Below the pieces are notes generated by a model, which did not search any database, was not told the DNA's origin, and was given only the letters and a program-made list of their open reading frames with translations. Below, piece after piece: positions 44,321-54,265 of a stretch of 64,000 bases of DNA. The DNA comes from JACJWR01 sp964474045. Lineage in GTDB: Bacteria; Actinomycetota; Actinomycetes; S36-B12; UBA10799. Within the stretch, counting starts at the first letter, position 1. Every line of letters begins with the position of its first letter. The stretch is taken from contig CAYYRC010000001.1 of the NCBI GenBank assembly GCA_964474045.1, positions 62,001 through 126,000 of the forward strand, in the 5' to 3' direction. The position numbers were made by a program, and so were the translations under genes.

Positions 44321-44461
44321 CGTGGGGGCGTGGCGCGGTGCGCTCCGGGACGTTGGTCCCTCAAGCGGGACCCTCGCGCCGTCGTTGTCTCACTGAGTCG
44401 GTCGGCCGGGACTGCGGGCCGCCGCCGTGCGCCAGCAGTGAGGAAATGGGGCGTTGACGGG

Positions 44462-45409
44462 ATGAATAGGTTCCAGGCCAACCTCTGCCTGCTCACCACA
44501 ACAATGTGCTGGGCGCCGGAAGTCGTCCTCATGAAGCGCTTCCCCGCGGGAGTGCCCGCGCTCGCGGTGATCACGCTCAGCACGGCCTTGGGCGCGGCAA
44601 TCCTGCTGCTCGTGCTGTTCGCCCATGTGCGAGTCCGGCCGACGCGCGGGTTCCTGTGCTGGGCCGCCCTGCTCGGCCTGTTGACCGCGGTGCAGAGCAC
44701 CCTGGCGGTCCTCGGCTCGCGCCAGCTGCCGGTATCCACGTCGATGTTCCTGCTCTCGCTGTATGTGGTGGGCGTGCCGGTGGTCATGGTGATCATCCGC
44801 CCGTTCCGGCGTTGGCGGGGCCAGCCGTTGGATCCTGCCCCGGCACCGCGCACCTGGGCCGGAGTGGCGTTGATCATGGTCGGGCTGGCCCTCGCCGTCC
44901 AGCTGGGGAGCGGCAGCGCGCAGCTCGTCCCGATCGCGATCCTGCTGGTCAGCGTGGCCCTCCTGAGTCTGTACCTGGTCGGCGTCAACAACGCTTCCCG
45001 CCAGTACGACCCGGCCCAGATGATCGTCTACGTCCTCGGCTTCGCCTCGGTGTTCGCCCTGGGCGGCTGGTTGCTAGTCGATCCGGGCAGCCTGCCGGCC
45101 GTGGATCTCAGCGCGGACTTCGTCGCGGTGCTCGCCATGTACTCGATCTTCGTGATCGCGCTGGCCGGCGGCGTGGCCTTCTTCGCCTACCCGTACGTGA
45201 CTCCCACCAATGTCGCCGCGGTGTATTCGCTGCAGGTGGTGTTCGCCATCGGACTGGCGGCGGTGCTCCCCAGCCTTCTCGTCCAGCGCCTCCGGCTGAC
45301 GACGGGGATCGTCGCTGGTTGCCTGCTGGTCGTGGTCGGCGTGCTCGTGGCCGAGGTCGATCTGCTGGGGATGCTTCGGCGCCGAGTCGGCCGGGAGGTG
45401 CCCGAGTGA
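44462..45409 (+). CDS. DMT superfamily (EamA-like) transporter
   Basis: 315 aa with ten hydrophobic helices in two EamA-like halves (LLTTTMCWAPEVVLMKRFP at the start; YVTPTNVAAVYSLQVVFAIG in the second half). ATG 44462 is chosen; the longer frame runs through the REP-like element. It overlaps the next membrane protein by GTGA. Substrate not predictable. Confidence 0.75.
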   Translation: MNRFQANLCLLTTTMCWAPEVVLMKRFPAGVPALAVITLSTALGAAILLLVLFAHVRVRPTRGFLCWAALLGLLTAVQSTLAVLGSRQLPVSTSMFLLSLYVVGVPVVMVIIRPFRRWRGQPLDPAPAPRTWAGVALIMVGLALAVQLGSGSAQLVPIAILLVSVALLSLYLVGVNNASRQYDPAQMIVYVLGFASVFALGGWLLVDPGSLPAVDLSADFVAVLAMYSIFVIALAGGVAFFAYPYVTPTNVAAVYSLQVVFAIGLAAVLPSLLVQRLRLTTGIVAGCLLVVVGVLVAEVDLLGMLRRRVGREVPE

Positions 45410-45993
45410 GCGAGGTCTTCGGGGTCTTCAGCACTCGCAAGGGCCGGCGGACGCTGCTGGTGCTGGTGCTCATCTACGTCGCCGTTGCACTTCCCTTCCG
45501 CTCGCTGGAGTTCCTGCCCGGGCTCACGGACATTCGCCCGGTGTGCATGCTCATGCCGGTCTACGGGTTGTTATACGGACCCGTCGGTGCCTGGGCCTTC
45601 GGCCTGGGCAACCTCATCGGCGATGTGGCCGCGCACGATCTGACGTGGGCCAGCGTCGGCGGACTCCTGGCCAACTTCGCCGCGGTCTACGTCTATCACG
45701 TGCTCTTAAACCGGCTGTCGAGGTCGAAGGTGACGCTGCGGGACTGGGGCGGCCTCGGACAGTACCTGCTGGCCGTTCTGGCGGCCACCACCGTCACCGT
45801 GGTCATCCTCACCCCGGCGGCCTGGCTGGCCTTCCCAAGCGTCGACGTGGCCTATTTCACCCAGATTGTGCTCATCAACAACGTTCTGTTCGCGGTGGTG
45901 CCCGGTATGGCGATCATCATCATCATGGAGACCGAGTACCACCTGACCCCCTACGGCTCCGCGGAACCTGGGCGGGAGTCTGCGCGGAGTTGA
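45406..45993 (+). CDS. ECF transporter S-component-like membrane protein
   Basis: 195 aa with five to six helices. 'IRPVCMLMPVYGLLYGPVGAWAFGLGNLIGD' followed by GGLLANFAAVYVYHVLL resembles QueT/RibU-type S components, which bind a vitamin and dock on an energising module encoded elsewhere. The GTG start overlaps the DMT transporter stop, which suggests the two handle related compounds. Family assignment is tentative. Confidence 0.45.
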   Translation: MSEVFGVFSTRKGRRTLLVLVLIYVAVALPFRSLEFLPGLTDIRPVCMLMPVYGLLYGPVGAWAFGLGNLIGDVAAHDLTWASVGGLLANFAAVYVYHVLLNRLSRSKVTLRDWGGLGQYLLAVLAATTVTVVILTPAAWLAFPSVDVAYFTQIVLINNVLFAVVPGMAIIIIMETEYHLTPYGSAEPGRESARS

Positions 45994-46069
45994 TTTCCGC
46001 TGCGACCCACTCGATAGCAGGTGTTATTTTTGAGGTCCGGATGGTTCGCCGGGGAAAGAGGTTGGTGGC

Positions 46070-49000
46070 GTGACTTCGTCGCCCGGGGAGCACTCCGACG
46101 TAGCCGAGGACGGCGACGCCGTCGTCGGCGATGAGTCCGGGGCGGAATTCCGTCGCGCGCCCGCCATGTGTGTGGTGGGGATCGGTTCCAGCGCCGGTGG
46201 GCTTGAGGCCCTGCAGGAAGTCGTCCGCAACGTCCCGTTGGGCCTGCCCGCGAGCATCCTCGTGGCGCAGCACCTGGCGCCTCAGCACAAGAGCCTGATG
46301 GCGGAGCTCCTCGGCCGGGAGACCCAGCTCGAGGTTGTGGTGGCCGAGGACGGCGACACCCCGCGCAAGGGCACGGTCCACGTATGCCCCCCCGGCGTTG
46401 ACCTGGTCGTGCGCGGCGGCGTCATCCGGCTGCTTCCGCCTTCCAAGGCGGCCGGCCCAAAGCCGTCGGTGGACTCCATGTTGGCGTCGCTGGCCTCGGA
46501 GTACACAGAGCGCTCCGTGGGAGTCATCCTGTCCGGCACCGGTTCGGACGGCTCCTACGGCATGCGTGAGATCCACGCCGCCGGCGGCTTGACCATCGCC
46601 CAAGACCCGGCAACCGCCAAGTATGCGTCGATGCCCCGCTCAGCGATCGAGGGCGGGATGGTCGACAGGACGGTGCCACCGGGCGAGATCGGTCAGATCC
46701 TGGAGCGCCTGCTCGCCGGCGAGCTCGACCATGCCGGCGACGACAGCCACGTGCCGGACAGCCTGGTCAAGCGCATCCTGTCCGCGATGCACTCGCAGCC
46801 GGGGGTGGACTACTCGGCCTACAAGGAGTCCACGGTGCGGCGCCAGATCGCCCGTCGGATGGCGATGCTGCAGATCAACGACCAGGGCGACTACTTGACG
46901 TACCTGCTCGCGGAGCGCTCCGAGGCCCGCATCCTCGGGCAGAACATGCTCGTGTCGGTGACGTCCTTCTACCGAGATCCGCCCGTGTGGGACCACCTGG
47001 CCGAGATCCTCGCTGCCCGCTTCGCCGCCGAGGGCACCGAGGACGGCATGCGGGTGTGGGTACCCGGCTGCGCCACGGGCGAGGAGGCGTTCACCGTCGT
47101 GATGGTGATCGCACGAGCGATGGGCTTCCCCGCCAATCTCTCCGAGCGCATCAAAGTCTTCGCCACGGACTTGGACGATGCCGCCCTCGAGTTCGCCCGG
47201 CGGGGCAGCTACCCGGCGGCAGCGGCGGAGCGGCTGCCGACGGATCTGCGCGAGCGCTTCACCGAGACCTCCGGCACCAGCGTCGCGGTAGCAGCCGAAG
47301 TCAAGGACTGCGTGGTGTTCGCCCGGCACAACCTCGCGGTCGATCCGCCGTTTCTGCGGGTCGATCTGGTGTCCTGCCGCAACGTTCTCATCTACTTCGA
47401 GTCCGAACTCCAGGACGCGGTGCTGCGCACCATCCACTACGCCCTCAAACCGGGCGGGATCATGGTGCTGGGGACGTCGGAGGGGGTCGGCTACCTCTCG
47501 GATGCATTCACCCCACTGAGCTCCAAGCTGCGCATCTACCGCCGGGGGGTGCAGGGCCTGGACGTCCCCAGGGTGGCTGGGGCTCAGCCGACGCGCAGCG
47601 TCAGCCCCGCGCGTCCGTTGCGGCACAGCAAGCAGAGCGACGACAACCAGGTGCTCCGGGAGTCGATCCTGCGGGTGCTGGCGCCCCCCAGCATCGTCAT
47701 CAACGAGAACGGCAACCTGGTTCAGGTGCTCGGGGACGTCGCGCGCTTCTGCCAGTTCCCCCAGGGAGGCATGGATATGTCCGTGTCGGCCCTGGTGCGC
47801 CCGCCGCTGCTGGCAGAGGTCCGCCGGCTCATCGCGCAGGTACGGGTGTCGGGCGCCCCTACCCATGGCACTCCCGTCGAGCTCGGTGACGGCCTGCCCG
47901 CCGTACGGGTGTCGGTGCGCCCGGCATCGTCCAGCATCGGCGCCTTCCACGTCATCAGCTTCACCGAGCACACCGACCTGCTGCCCGCCAACGAGTTGGC
48001 TGACTCGGGTTCCACCGAGGCCGTGCGGCTGCAGCGTGAGCTCGACTCCACCCGCGAGACGCTGCAGGCGACCATCGAGGAGCTGGAGACCTCCAACGAG
48101 GAGCTCCAGGCCATGAACGAGGAGATGATGGCCTCGACGGAGGAGCTGCAGGCCTCCAACGAGGAGCTGGAGACCATCAACGAGGAGCTGCAGGCCTCCA
48201 ACGAGGAGCTCGGCACCCTCAACGAGGAGCTGCAGGTGCGCAGCCGGGAGTTGGCCGATGCCAACAGGGACCTGCGCAACATCCAGGCGGCCATCAGCCA
48301 GGCCCTCGTGCTGGTCGACGAGCGCAAGCGGATCACCCGCTACTCGCCGCTGGCCGTGCGGCCGTTCGCGCTGGTGGAGGAGGACCTGGGGGTGCCGATC
48401 GGTCGCATCGCGACCACCATGCCCGTGCCGGACCTGGATGGTGCGCTGGACCGCGCGCTGGAGGGCGGGGGTACCGCCGTGTTGGAGGCGCGCAGCCCGG
48501 ACGTGGACTACCAGGTGGTGGTATCGGCGTGGCGCGACGAGCACGACCGCGTCGGCGGCGCCGTGCTCTCCATCAACGATGTCACCCCGCAGCGCGCCGG
48601 TCGGCGCGAGACAGCGCGCATCGACGAGGAATTGGGGCTCGTGACCGGACAGCTGCGGGTCGCGGCGTGGACCAGAAGGGTCCCGGACGGGGCATTGCTG
48701 AGCATCGGCGAGGAGGCCGGGAAACTGCTCGGGGTCCCGGTGGAAGTCCTGCAGGCGGACCGCGACTCGTGGCTGGCCCACGTTGTGCCCGAGGATCGCG
48801 ATGTTGCCGCTCGCAGCAGTGCGCCGGATCGCGACCGGCGCCTGCAGTACCGCACCAGCATCGACGGGCAGGAGCGCACGATCCTGGACGTCGAGCTGGG
48901 CCCGCTCGGCTCCTCTCCCAGCGAGCGCTTCGGGATGCTGCAGGACATCACGGACAGCGCCGAGGCGGTGATGTCACGCGCGTCGGAGCTGGCGCTGACG

Positions 49001-50659
49001 ACGGCCGCCTTCGACCTTCCCGGGCGCCTGCTCCTGCGGGTGGACACCGCCGGGCGCATCGCCCGAGTCTCGCCGGGGGCGGAGGCGTTCCTGGGTATCG
49101 CCGACGAGTTGGTCATCGGCCGGCGGTTGGGCGATATCTGCGTGCCCGGGGACCGAGAGGCTCTGGACTGCTGGCTGGGGAAGGTGGGCACCGGGGCGGG
49201 GGAACCTCTCGAGATCGGCTGCGTCGGCCGCGACGGGGCGTTGCGACGGCTGTTGCTGGAGGGGACGTCGATCGCCACCAGCTGGGGTCGGGATGTGCTG
49301 GTGGGCGCGTCCGACCTCACCCAGGCTCGGGCCGAGACCGACCGCCTGCGCCGGCACAGCCGAACCGACTCGCTGACCGGCCTGGCGAGCCGCATGGAGA
49401 TGATCCATGCCATGCGGGACGAGATGGCCCGCGTCACGCGTGAGGGCGGCTCGCTGGCCCTGATGTGGCTGGACCTGGACGGCTTCAAGGACATCAACGA
49501 CAGGTACGGACACCCGGCCGGGGACAACGCCCTGGCCGAGGTGGCAGAGCGGATGCGGTCGAGCATCCGCGGCGAGGCCCTGTTCGCGCGCATGGGCGGC
49601 GACGAGTTCTGCCTGCTCATCACCGACGTCGCCCAGCTCGGGCAGTTGGAGTTCATCGCCGACCGCCTGTTGCACGTCCTGCGCAGCCCGCTGGATGTGG
49701 GAACCTCCACCTGCCACCTGACCGGGTCCATCGGGATCGCGCTGTTCCCCAGCGACGCCGCCACGGTGGACGGCCTGCTGCAGGCGGCCGACACCGCCAT
49801 GTACGCGTCCAAGCGGGAGGGCGGCGACTGCTTCACCTTCCACGTGCCCGGCATGCATGCTGAGTCCGAGGAGCGGGCCCGGATGCGTCAGGAGCTGGCC
49901 GACTCCATCCGCCGGCGGGCCTTCACGCTGCACTATCAGCCGATCTACGACCTGCGCGAGGACAAAGTCTGGGCGGCGGAGGCGCTCCTGCGCCGGGTGC
50001 GGGACGACGGCTCGCTGGAGTCCGCCGGGGCATTCATCGCGACCGCCGAGCACAGCGGCCAGATTCGGGCCATGGGGCGGCAGATGCTCGACACCCTTCG
50101 CCGCGATCTGGCCGGGGCGTTGCCCGAGGGGCTCCCGATCGCGATCAACATGTCCGCGGCCGAGCTCAACGACCCCAGCCTCATGAGCTATCTGCGGCAG
50201 GCCGACATGCTCGAGCTGCTGCCCCGGCTGATGATTGAGGTGACCGAGAACATCTTGTTGGAGCCTCGCAGCACCGGGATGACGACCCTGTCGATGCTGC
50301 GCTCCCTGGGCGCCCGCGTGGCGGTCGACGACTACGGCACCGGCTTCTCGAACATGCAGACCCTGGAGCAGCTGCGACCGAACGTGCTCAAGGTCGACGG
50401 GTCCTTCACCGACCTAGCCGCCCGCAGCGACGCCCGGGGCAGGGCGTTCATGGCGTCGGCGCGTACTTTGGCCGAGTCGCTTGGCTCGGCCGTCCTGTCC
50501 GAACGGGTGGAGACCGAGGAGCACCTGCGCATCGTGCGTGAGTTGGGGATCCCGCTCGGACAGGGGTACCACCTTGGCCTCGTGGTACCTCCGGAGGAGC
50601 TGGCGCGCATCGTCGACGCCTCTGGTCTCGCCGCTTCCTCAACCCTGGTGGCCGGCTAG
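46070..50659 (+). CDS. CheB-CheR-coiled coil-PAS-GGDEF-EAL multidomain signalling protein
   Basis: 1529 aa. CheB methylesterase at about 34-215: GIGSSAGGLEAL (Ser), VAQHLAPQH (His) and LSGTGSDGSYGM (Asp). CheR methyltransferase at about 225-500: WVPGCATGEEAFTVVMV and FARHNLAVDPPFLRVDLVSCRNVLIYF. A long coil of EELxxxNEEL repeats at about 655-740, then PAS-like regions. GGDEF intact near residue 1176 but preceded by RGEA, so no RxxD inhibitory site. EAL domain from about 1265 with EALLR. GTG start; no chemoreceptor genes nearby. It shares one base with the B12-sensor gene. Confidence 0.9.
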   Translation: MTSSPGEHSDVAEDGDAVVGDESGAEFRRAPAMCVVGIGSSAGGLEALQEVVRNVPLGLPASILVAQHLAPQHKSLMAELLGRETQLEVVVAEDGDTPRKGTVHVCPPGVDLVVRGGVIRLLPPSKAAGPKPSVDSMLASLASEYTERSVGVILSGTGSDGSYGMREIHAAGGLTIAQDPATAKYASMPRSAIEGGMVDRTVPPGEIGQILERLLAGELDHAGDDSHVPDSLVKRILSAMHSQPGVDYSAYKESTVRRQIARRMAMLQINDQGDYLTYLLAERSEARILGQNMLVSVTSFYRDPPVWDHLAEILAARFAAEGTEDGMRVWVPGCATGEEAFTVVMVIARAMGFPANLSERIKVFATDLDDAALEFARRGSYPAAAAERLPTDLRERFTETSGTSVAVAAEVKDCVVFARHNLAVDPPFLRVDLVSCRNVLIYFESELQDAVLRTIHYALKPGGIMVLGTSEGVGYLSDAFTPLSSKLRIYRRGVQGLDVPRVAGAQPTRSVSPARPLRHSKQSDDNQVLRESILRVLAPPSIVINENGNLVQVLGDVARFCQFPQGGMDMSVSALVRPPLLAEVRRLIAQVRVSGAPTHGTPVELGDGLPAVRVSVRPASSSIGAFHVISFTEHTDLLPANELADSGSTEAVRLQRELDSTRETLQATIEELETSNEELQAMNEEMMASTEELQASNEELETINEELQASNEELGTLNEELQVRSRELADANRDLRNIQAAISQALVLVDERKRITRYSPLAVRPFALVEEDLGVPIGRIATTMPVPDLDGALDRALEGGGTAVLEARSPDVDYQVVVSAWRDEHDRVGGAVLSINDVTPQRAGRRETARIDEELGLVTGQLRVAAWTRRVPDGALLSIGEEAGKLLGVPVEVLQADRDSWLAHVVPEDRDVAARSSAPDRDRRLQYRTSIDGQERTILDVELGPLGSSPSERFGMLQDITDSAEAVMSRASELALTTAAFDLPGRLLLRVDTAGRIARVSPGAEAFLGIADELVIGRRLGDICVPGDREALDCWLGKVGTGAGEPLEIGCVGRDGALRRLLLEGTSIATSWGRDVLVGASDLTQARAETDRLRRHSRTDSLTGLASRMEMIHAMRDEMARVTREGGSLALMWLDLDGFKDINDRYGHPAGDNALAEVAERMRSSIRGEALFARMGGDEFCLLITDVAQLGQLEFIADRLLHVLRSPLDVGTSTCHLTGSIGIALFPSDAATVDGLLQAADTAMYASKREGGDCFTFHVPGMHAESEERARMRQELADSIRRRAFTLHYQPIYDLREDKVWAAEALLRRVRDDGSLESAGAFIATAEHSGQIRAMGRQMLDTLRRDLAGALPEGLPIAINMSAAELNDPSLMSYLRQADMLELLPRLMIEVTENILLEPRSTGMTTLSMLRSLGARVAVDDYGTGFSNMQTLEQLRPNVLKVDGSFTDLAARSDARGRAFMASARTLAESLGSAVLSERVETEEHLRIVRELGIPLGQGYHLGLVVPPEELARIVDASGLAASSTLVAG

Positions 50660-51699
50660 TGCGCTACATCCCCCGGCACGTGCCCGCCGTCCACTACACG
50701 AACTACGTGCGGGCGCTGCGGGATGGGGATCCCGCCTCGGCGCGTCACACCATTGTGGCGCTGGCCGGGCAGGGGTTCACCGTGGACGCCATCATCCGCG
50801 ACATCATCGCCCCGGCCCAGGAGGAGATCGGCAGCGCCTGGGGGGCCTCGAAGATCACAGTGGCGCAGGAGCACGAGGCGACGGCGATCGCCGAGGATGC
50901 CCTGTCGGCGCTGCTGGAGTCCGAGGGCCCCTTCCCCTCGGGCTTCCTGGGCGAAGTGGTGCTGTGCGCCGCGGAGGAGGAGTGGCACTCGATCGCCGCC
51001 CGTATGGTCACCGTGGTGTGGCGGCACCTGGGCTGGCAGGTGCGCCTGCTCGTCCCCTCCCTGCCGGCGCAGGATGTCACCGAGCTCATCGGCGATGCGG
51101 ACATCTTCCTGGCCGGGGTGACCTGCGCGATGCCCGCGAACCTCTTCGGCGCCTGGCGGACGATCTCCGCGCTGCGCCAGCGCGGATGCTGGGTGGTGGT
51201 GGGGGGTCGTGGCTTCGGCCCCGACCCATGGGGGGAGCGCTCGGCGCGCGCGCTGGGGGCGGATGTCTATGCGACGGACGCCCTGTCCGCCCACGGCACC
51301 CTGGTGCACCTGCGCTCACTGGGTGCCCCGGTCCGGCGGCCAGGTCTGGACCTAGGTGAACGCGGTGCTGAGGCGATCGAGCTGACCAAGATCGGGCCCA
51401 GGGTGGTGGCCGATTGCATCGATCTGGCCGATGGTCTGCGACCGGGGCTGCTGGCAGAGGACTCGACGGTTAGCCAGGCCCGCGACGACCTCCAGCTGCT
51501 GTATCGGTCGGTCGTCGCCGCCGTGCTCGTGGACGGCTCATGGGTGATGGAAGGCTTCGCCAGCTGGTACCACGACCTGCTGCTCAGCGCCGGCGCCGAT
51601 CCGTCCATCGGCGACTTGTGGCTGGACGTGCTGCTGCGGCGCCTCCCGGCCGATGCCCGCCTGGCGCGTGCGGTGGTCGAGGCCACTCCGCGGCTGTGA
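50659..51699 (+). CDS. Cobalamin-binding sensor protein (CarH/LitR-like B12 module, no DNA-binding domain)
   Basis: 346 aa. Residues about 10-85 are the four-helix B12 cap: NYVRALRDGDPASARHTIVA, IIRDIIAPAQEEIGSAW and ITVAQEHEAT. Residues about 95-210 are the Rossmann B12-binding domain with EEEWHSIAARM, where His is the axial ligand and Ala replaces the usual Gly of HxxG, then VTCAMPANL and VVVGGRGFG. The last 130 residues are helical. The MerR domain of CarH is absent. GTG 50659 overlaps the TAG of the c-di-GMP protein, which implies a functional pair. Confidence 0.78.
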   Translation: MRYIPRHVPAVHYTNYVRALRDGDPASARHTIVALAGQGFTVDAIIRDIIAPAQEEIGSAWGASKITVAQEHEATAIAEDALSALLESEGPFPSGFLGEVVLCAAEEEWHSIAARMVTVVWRHLGWQVRLLVPSLPAQDVTELIGDADIFLAGVTCAMPANLFGAWRTISALRQRGCWVVVGGRGFGPDPWGERSARALGADVYATDALSAHGTLVHLRSLGAPVRRPGLDLGERGAEAIELTKIGPRVVADCIDLADGLRPGLLAEDSTVSQARDDLQLLYRSVVAAVLVDGSWVMEGFASWYHDLLLSAGADPSIGDLWLDVLLRRLPADARLARAVVEATPRL

Positions 51700-51714
51700 G
51701 CGAGCCTCCGCTCA
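51697..51714. terminator. Hairpin formed by two convergent stop codons
   Basis: TGAGCG (51697-51702) pairs with CGCTCA (51709-51714) around a 6-nt loop. The first TGA stops the B12-sensor gene and the complementary TCA stops the convergent diguanylate cyclase. A compact bidirectional terminator is possible, but the stem is only 6 bp. Confidence 0.35.
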
Positions 51715-54243
51715 GTCGAGGCCGGGGCCGTTGTCGTTGATCACCGTTCGGCCGCGGCCCTGCTGCTTGGCCTGGTAGAGCGCCGCGTCCGCGCGCTGCA
51801 GCGCGCTGTCGGGGTCGTCGCCAGGTTGGGCGAGGGCTACCCCGATGCTGACCGTGACGGGGACCTCGCGCCCGTTGACATTCACGGGCAGGGCCACGAG
51901 GTCGTGGATCGTCGCGGCGACTTCGGCTGCGTCACTCGCGGTGCGGAGGGCGGTCAGTGCGACCACGAACTCGTCGCCGCCGATGCGCGCCACCAGGTCA
52001 TCGCCGCGGACGGCGTCGCGCAGCCGTTCAGCCACGGTGGCGAGCACGGCGTCGCCGCCCGCGTGACCGAATCGATCGTTGATGGGCTTGAGGTTATCGA
52101 GGTCGATGAACAGCAGCGCGACCTTGTTCTCCGTGTGGGCCTCCTGCCGCAGCAGCTTCTCGATCCCGTTGTCGAGGGTGCGCCGGTTGAGGAGCTTGGT
52201 GAGCGGGTCTCGGCCAGCCATGTAGCGCAGCCGCTCGGCGGCCCGGTGGCGCTCGGTGACGTCGCGCCAGCCGAAGGACAGCCCGTCGCCCACCCGGACC
52301 GCGCGGATGTCGTAGCGGCGGTCCTCGCCGAAGATGTCGTGCGGATAGACATAGTCGTCGAGCTTCAGCGGCTCCCCGGTCTGGAGCGCGTCCACGTACA
52401 TCGCCAGCATCCCCGAGCCGGCCTGGCCGGGAAGCAGGTCGAGCAGCCGGGCGCCCTCCAGATCCTCGCGTGCCATCTGCAGGTAGGCACAAGCCGCGGG
52501 GTTGACACGCTCGTAGACGAAGTCCATGACCGCACCGTTCTCGTCGCGCACAGCCAGCAGGTAGACGTGCGGTTCCAGCGCGGAGTCCAGGACGGCCTGC
52601 AGTTGGGCGCGCTCCTCGTCCAGCTCGCGGCGGTCCCGCACCCGGTCGCTGACGTCGCGCCAGGTGAGCGACAGCCCGTCGCCGCTGGCCGCACCGGAGA
52701 ACTCGAACCAGCGCTCCTCGCCAGCGACCTCGCTGTTCACGGCCACTTCGTGCAGCGCCAGCGGCTCGCCAGTCTGGACGCATGCGACGTAGCGGTCGAA
52801 CAGGCCACTCGTGCGCTGTCCGGGGAACAGCTCCAGCATCCGCGCCCCCAGTAGGGCCTCTCGCGCGACTCGCAAGTAGTCGCATGCGGCTGGATTCGCC
52901 TCCCGGTAGGTGAAGTCGACGATCTGGTCGTCGTCGTCGCGCTCGGCAGCGAGCAGCACATGCGGGTCGAGCAGCGAGTCCAGCGTCGCCCGCAGCGCCG
53001 CCCGCTCGGCACGCAGCGCCAGCTCCACCGACACCTCCGCCTCGGCGGCGCGGAAGGAGCCCACGCGAGCGACGAGCTGACCGGAATCGCCGAGGACCGG
53101 ATGCACGTTGACGCCCAGCCATCGGTAGGTTCCGCGGACGGTGCGGAATCGTGCCCGAAGGTTGACGGATTCGCCGGCGCCGACATCTGCGACCGCGCCG
53201 CGGATCGCCTCGACGTCGTCCGGGTGGCACAGGTCTGTTGGGCTCTTGCCATGGAGATCCTGGGGCTGCCAGCCCAGGAGACTGGTAACCGACGGCGACA
53301 GCCACGTGAACGTCGCCTCGGGTGTTGCGGAGAACACGGTGTCCGCGGCATTCTCGGCCAGCAGCCGGAAGTGGGCCTCGCTGACGGCGAGCGCATCCTC
53401 GGCGCGCACCTGGGCCGTGATGTCGGTGATCTGCGAGATGAAGTACCGGACCGTCCCGCTGTCGTCGCGCACGCATCCCACCGACAAGTCGCCGTGTACG
53501 ACGGTCCCGTCCGGGCGCAGGTAGCGCTTGCGAAGGCGATACGAATCCCGCGCCCCGGAGAGCACCTCGCCAACAAGCTCCAGGTCGACCTCCAGATCGT
53601 CCGGATGCGTCAGCTCCTGCCACGTCGTTGCGGTGAGCGTCTCCTCGTCGCGCCCCAGTAGCTCGCACAGCGCCGGGTTCACCTGCAGGAATCCGCCGTC
53701 AGGTGCCACGATGCACTTTCCGATGGAGGCGGCTTGCATCGCCGAGCGGAACAACGCCTCGGACTCGGCCAGGGCCTGTTGCGCGCGTACCTCGGCATCC
53801 ACATCGCGCCAGCCGCCGACTATGCCCGCGAACGCTCCATCGACCCGCTTCACGGGTCGGGCGGTGAACTCCACCCAGCGCGGCGCCCCGCTCGCATCGA
53901 CCACGCGGATGCGTCCTGATCGGTTTGCGCCTGCTGCCAGTTCACTACCAAGCCGGCTTGCCTCCTCGGCATCTTCCGGGTAGACCAGCTCGCTGGCGCC
54001 CCTGCCCAGTACCCGATCCACGGGGTAGCCGAGCACGTCCTGCACGGACGGGCTCGACCACACGATGACCCCCTGGGCATCGGTTCGGTAGACGACATCG
54101 GCCGCAGCTGCGGCCATAAGCTCGAGCTCGTCGCGGTCGGCGGTGAGCTCCCCTCCGGTGCGCATGAGGTCAGACGAGTCGCGAGCCGAAGGAGCGCCCT
54201 GGATGCCGGAGTCGCCCTCCGGCGCGCCTGATGTCACGCTCAT
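51712..54243 (-). CDS. Multi-PAS diguanylate cyclase
   Basis: 843 aa. About five PAS domains: YRTDAQGVIVWSSPSVQDVLGY near 52; FLQVNPALCELLGRDEETL; FTWLSPSVTSLLGWQPQDL; then two related PAS units, each with 'PAACxYLxxARExLxGARxLxLxPGQ'. The GGDEF domain at about 665-835 has LTKLLNRRTLDNGI, LFIDLDNLKPINDRFGHAGGD and RIGGDEFVVAL near residue 754. RGDD five residues before GGDEF is a complete product-inhibition site. Soluble. No EAL. It faces the CheB/R-GGDEF-EAL gene pair. Confidence 0.88.
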   Translation of the reverse strand: MSVTSGAPEGDSGIQGAPSARDSSDLMRTGGELTADRDELELMAAAAADVVYRTDAQGVIVWSSPSVQDVLGYPVDRVLGRGASELVYPEDAEEASRLGSELAAGANRSGRIRVVDASGAPRWVEFTARPVKRVDGAFAGIVGGWRDVDAEVRAQQALAESEALFRSAMQAASIGKCIVAPDGGFLQVNPALCELLGRDEETLTATTWQELTHPDDLEVDLELVGEVLSGARDSYRLRKRYLRPDGTVVHGDLSVGCVRDDSGTVRYFISQITDITAQVRAEDALAVSEAHFRLLAENAADTVFSATPEATFTWLSPSVTSLLGWQPQDLHGKSPTDLCHPDDVEAIRGAVADVGAGESVNLRARFRTVRGTYRWLGVNVHPVLGDSGQLVARVGSFRAAEAEVSVELALRAERAALRATLDSLLDPHVLLAAERDDDDQIVDFTYREANPAACDYLRVAREALLGARMLELFPGQRTSGLFDRYVACVQTGEPLALHEVAVNSEVAGEERWFEFSGAASGDGLSLTWRDVSDRVRDRRELDEERAQLQAVLDSALEPHVYLLAVRDENGAVMDFVYERVNPAACAYLQMAREDLEGARLLDLLPGQAGSGMLAMYVDALQTGEPLKLDDYVYPHDIFGEDRRYDIRAVRVGDGLSFGWRDVTERHRAAERLRYMAGRDPLTKLLNRRTLDNGIEKLLRQEAHTENKVALLFIDLDNLKPINDRFGHAGGDAVLATVAERLRDAVRGDDLVARIGGDEFVVALTALRTASDAAEVAATIHDLVALPVNVNGREVPVTVSIGVALAQPGDDPDSALQRADAALYQAKQQGRGRTVINDNGPGLD

Positions 54244-54265
54244 CAGCGTATCCGTTGTCCGCGTA

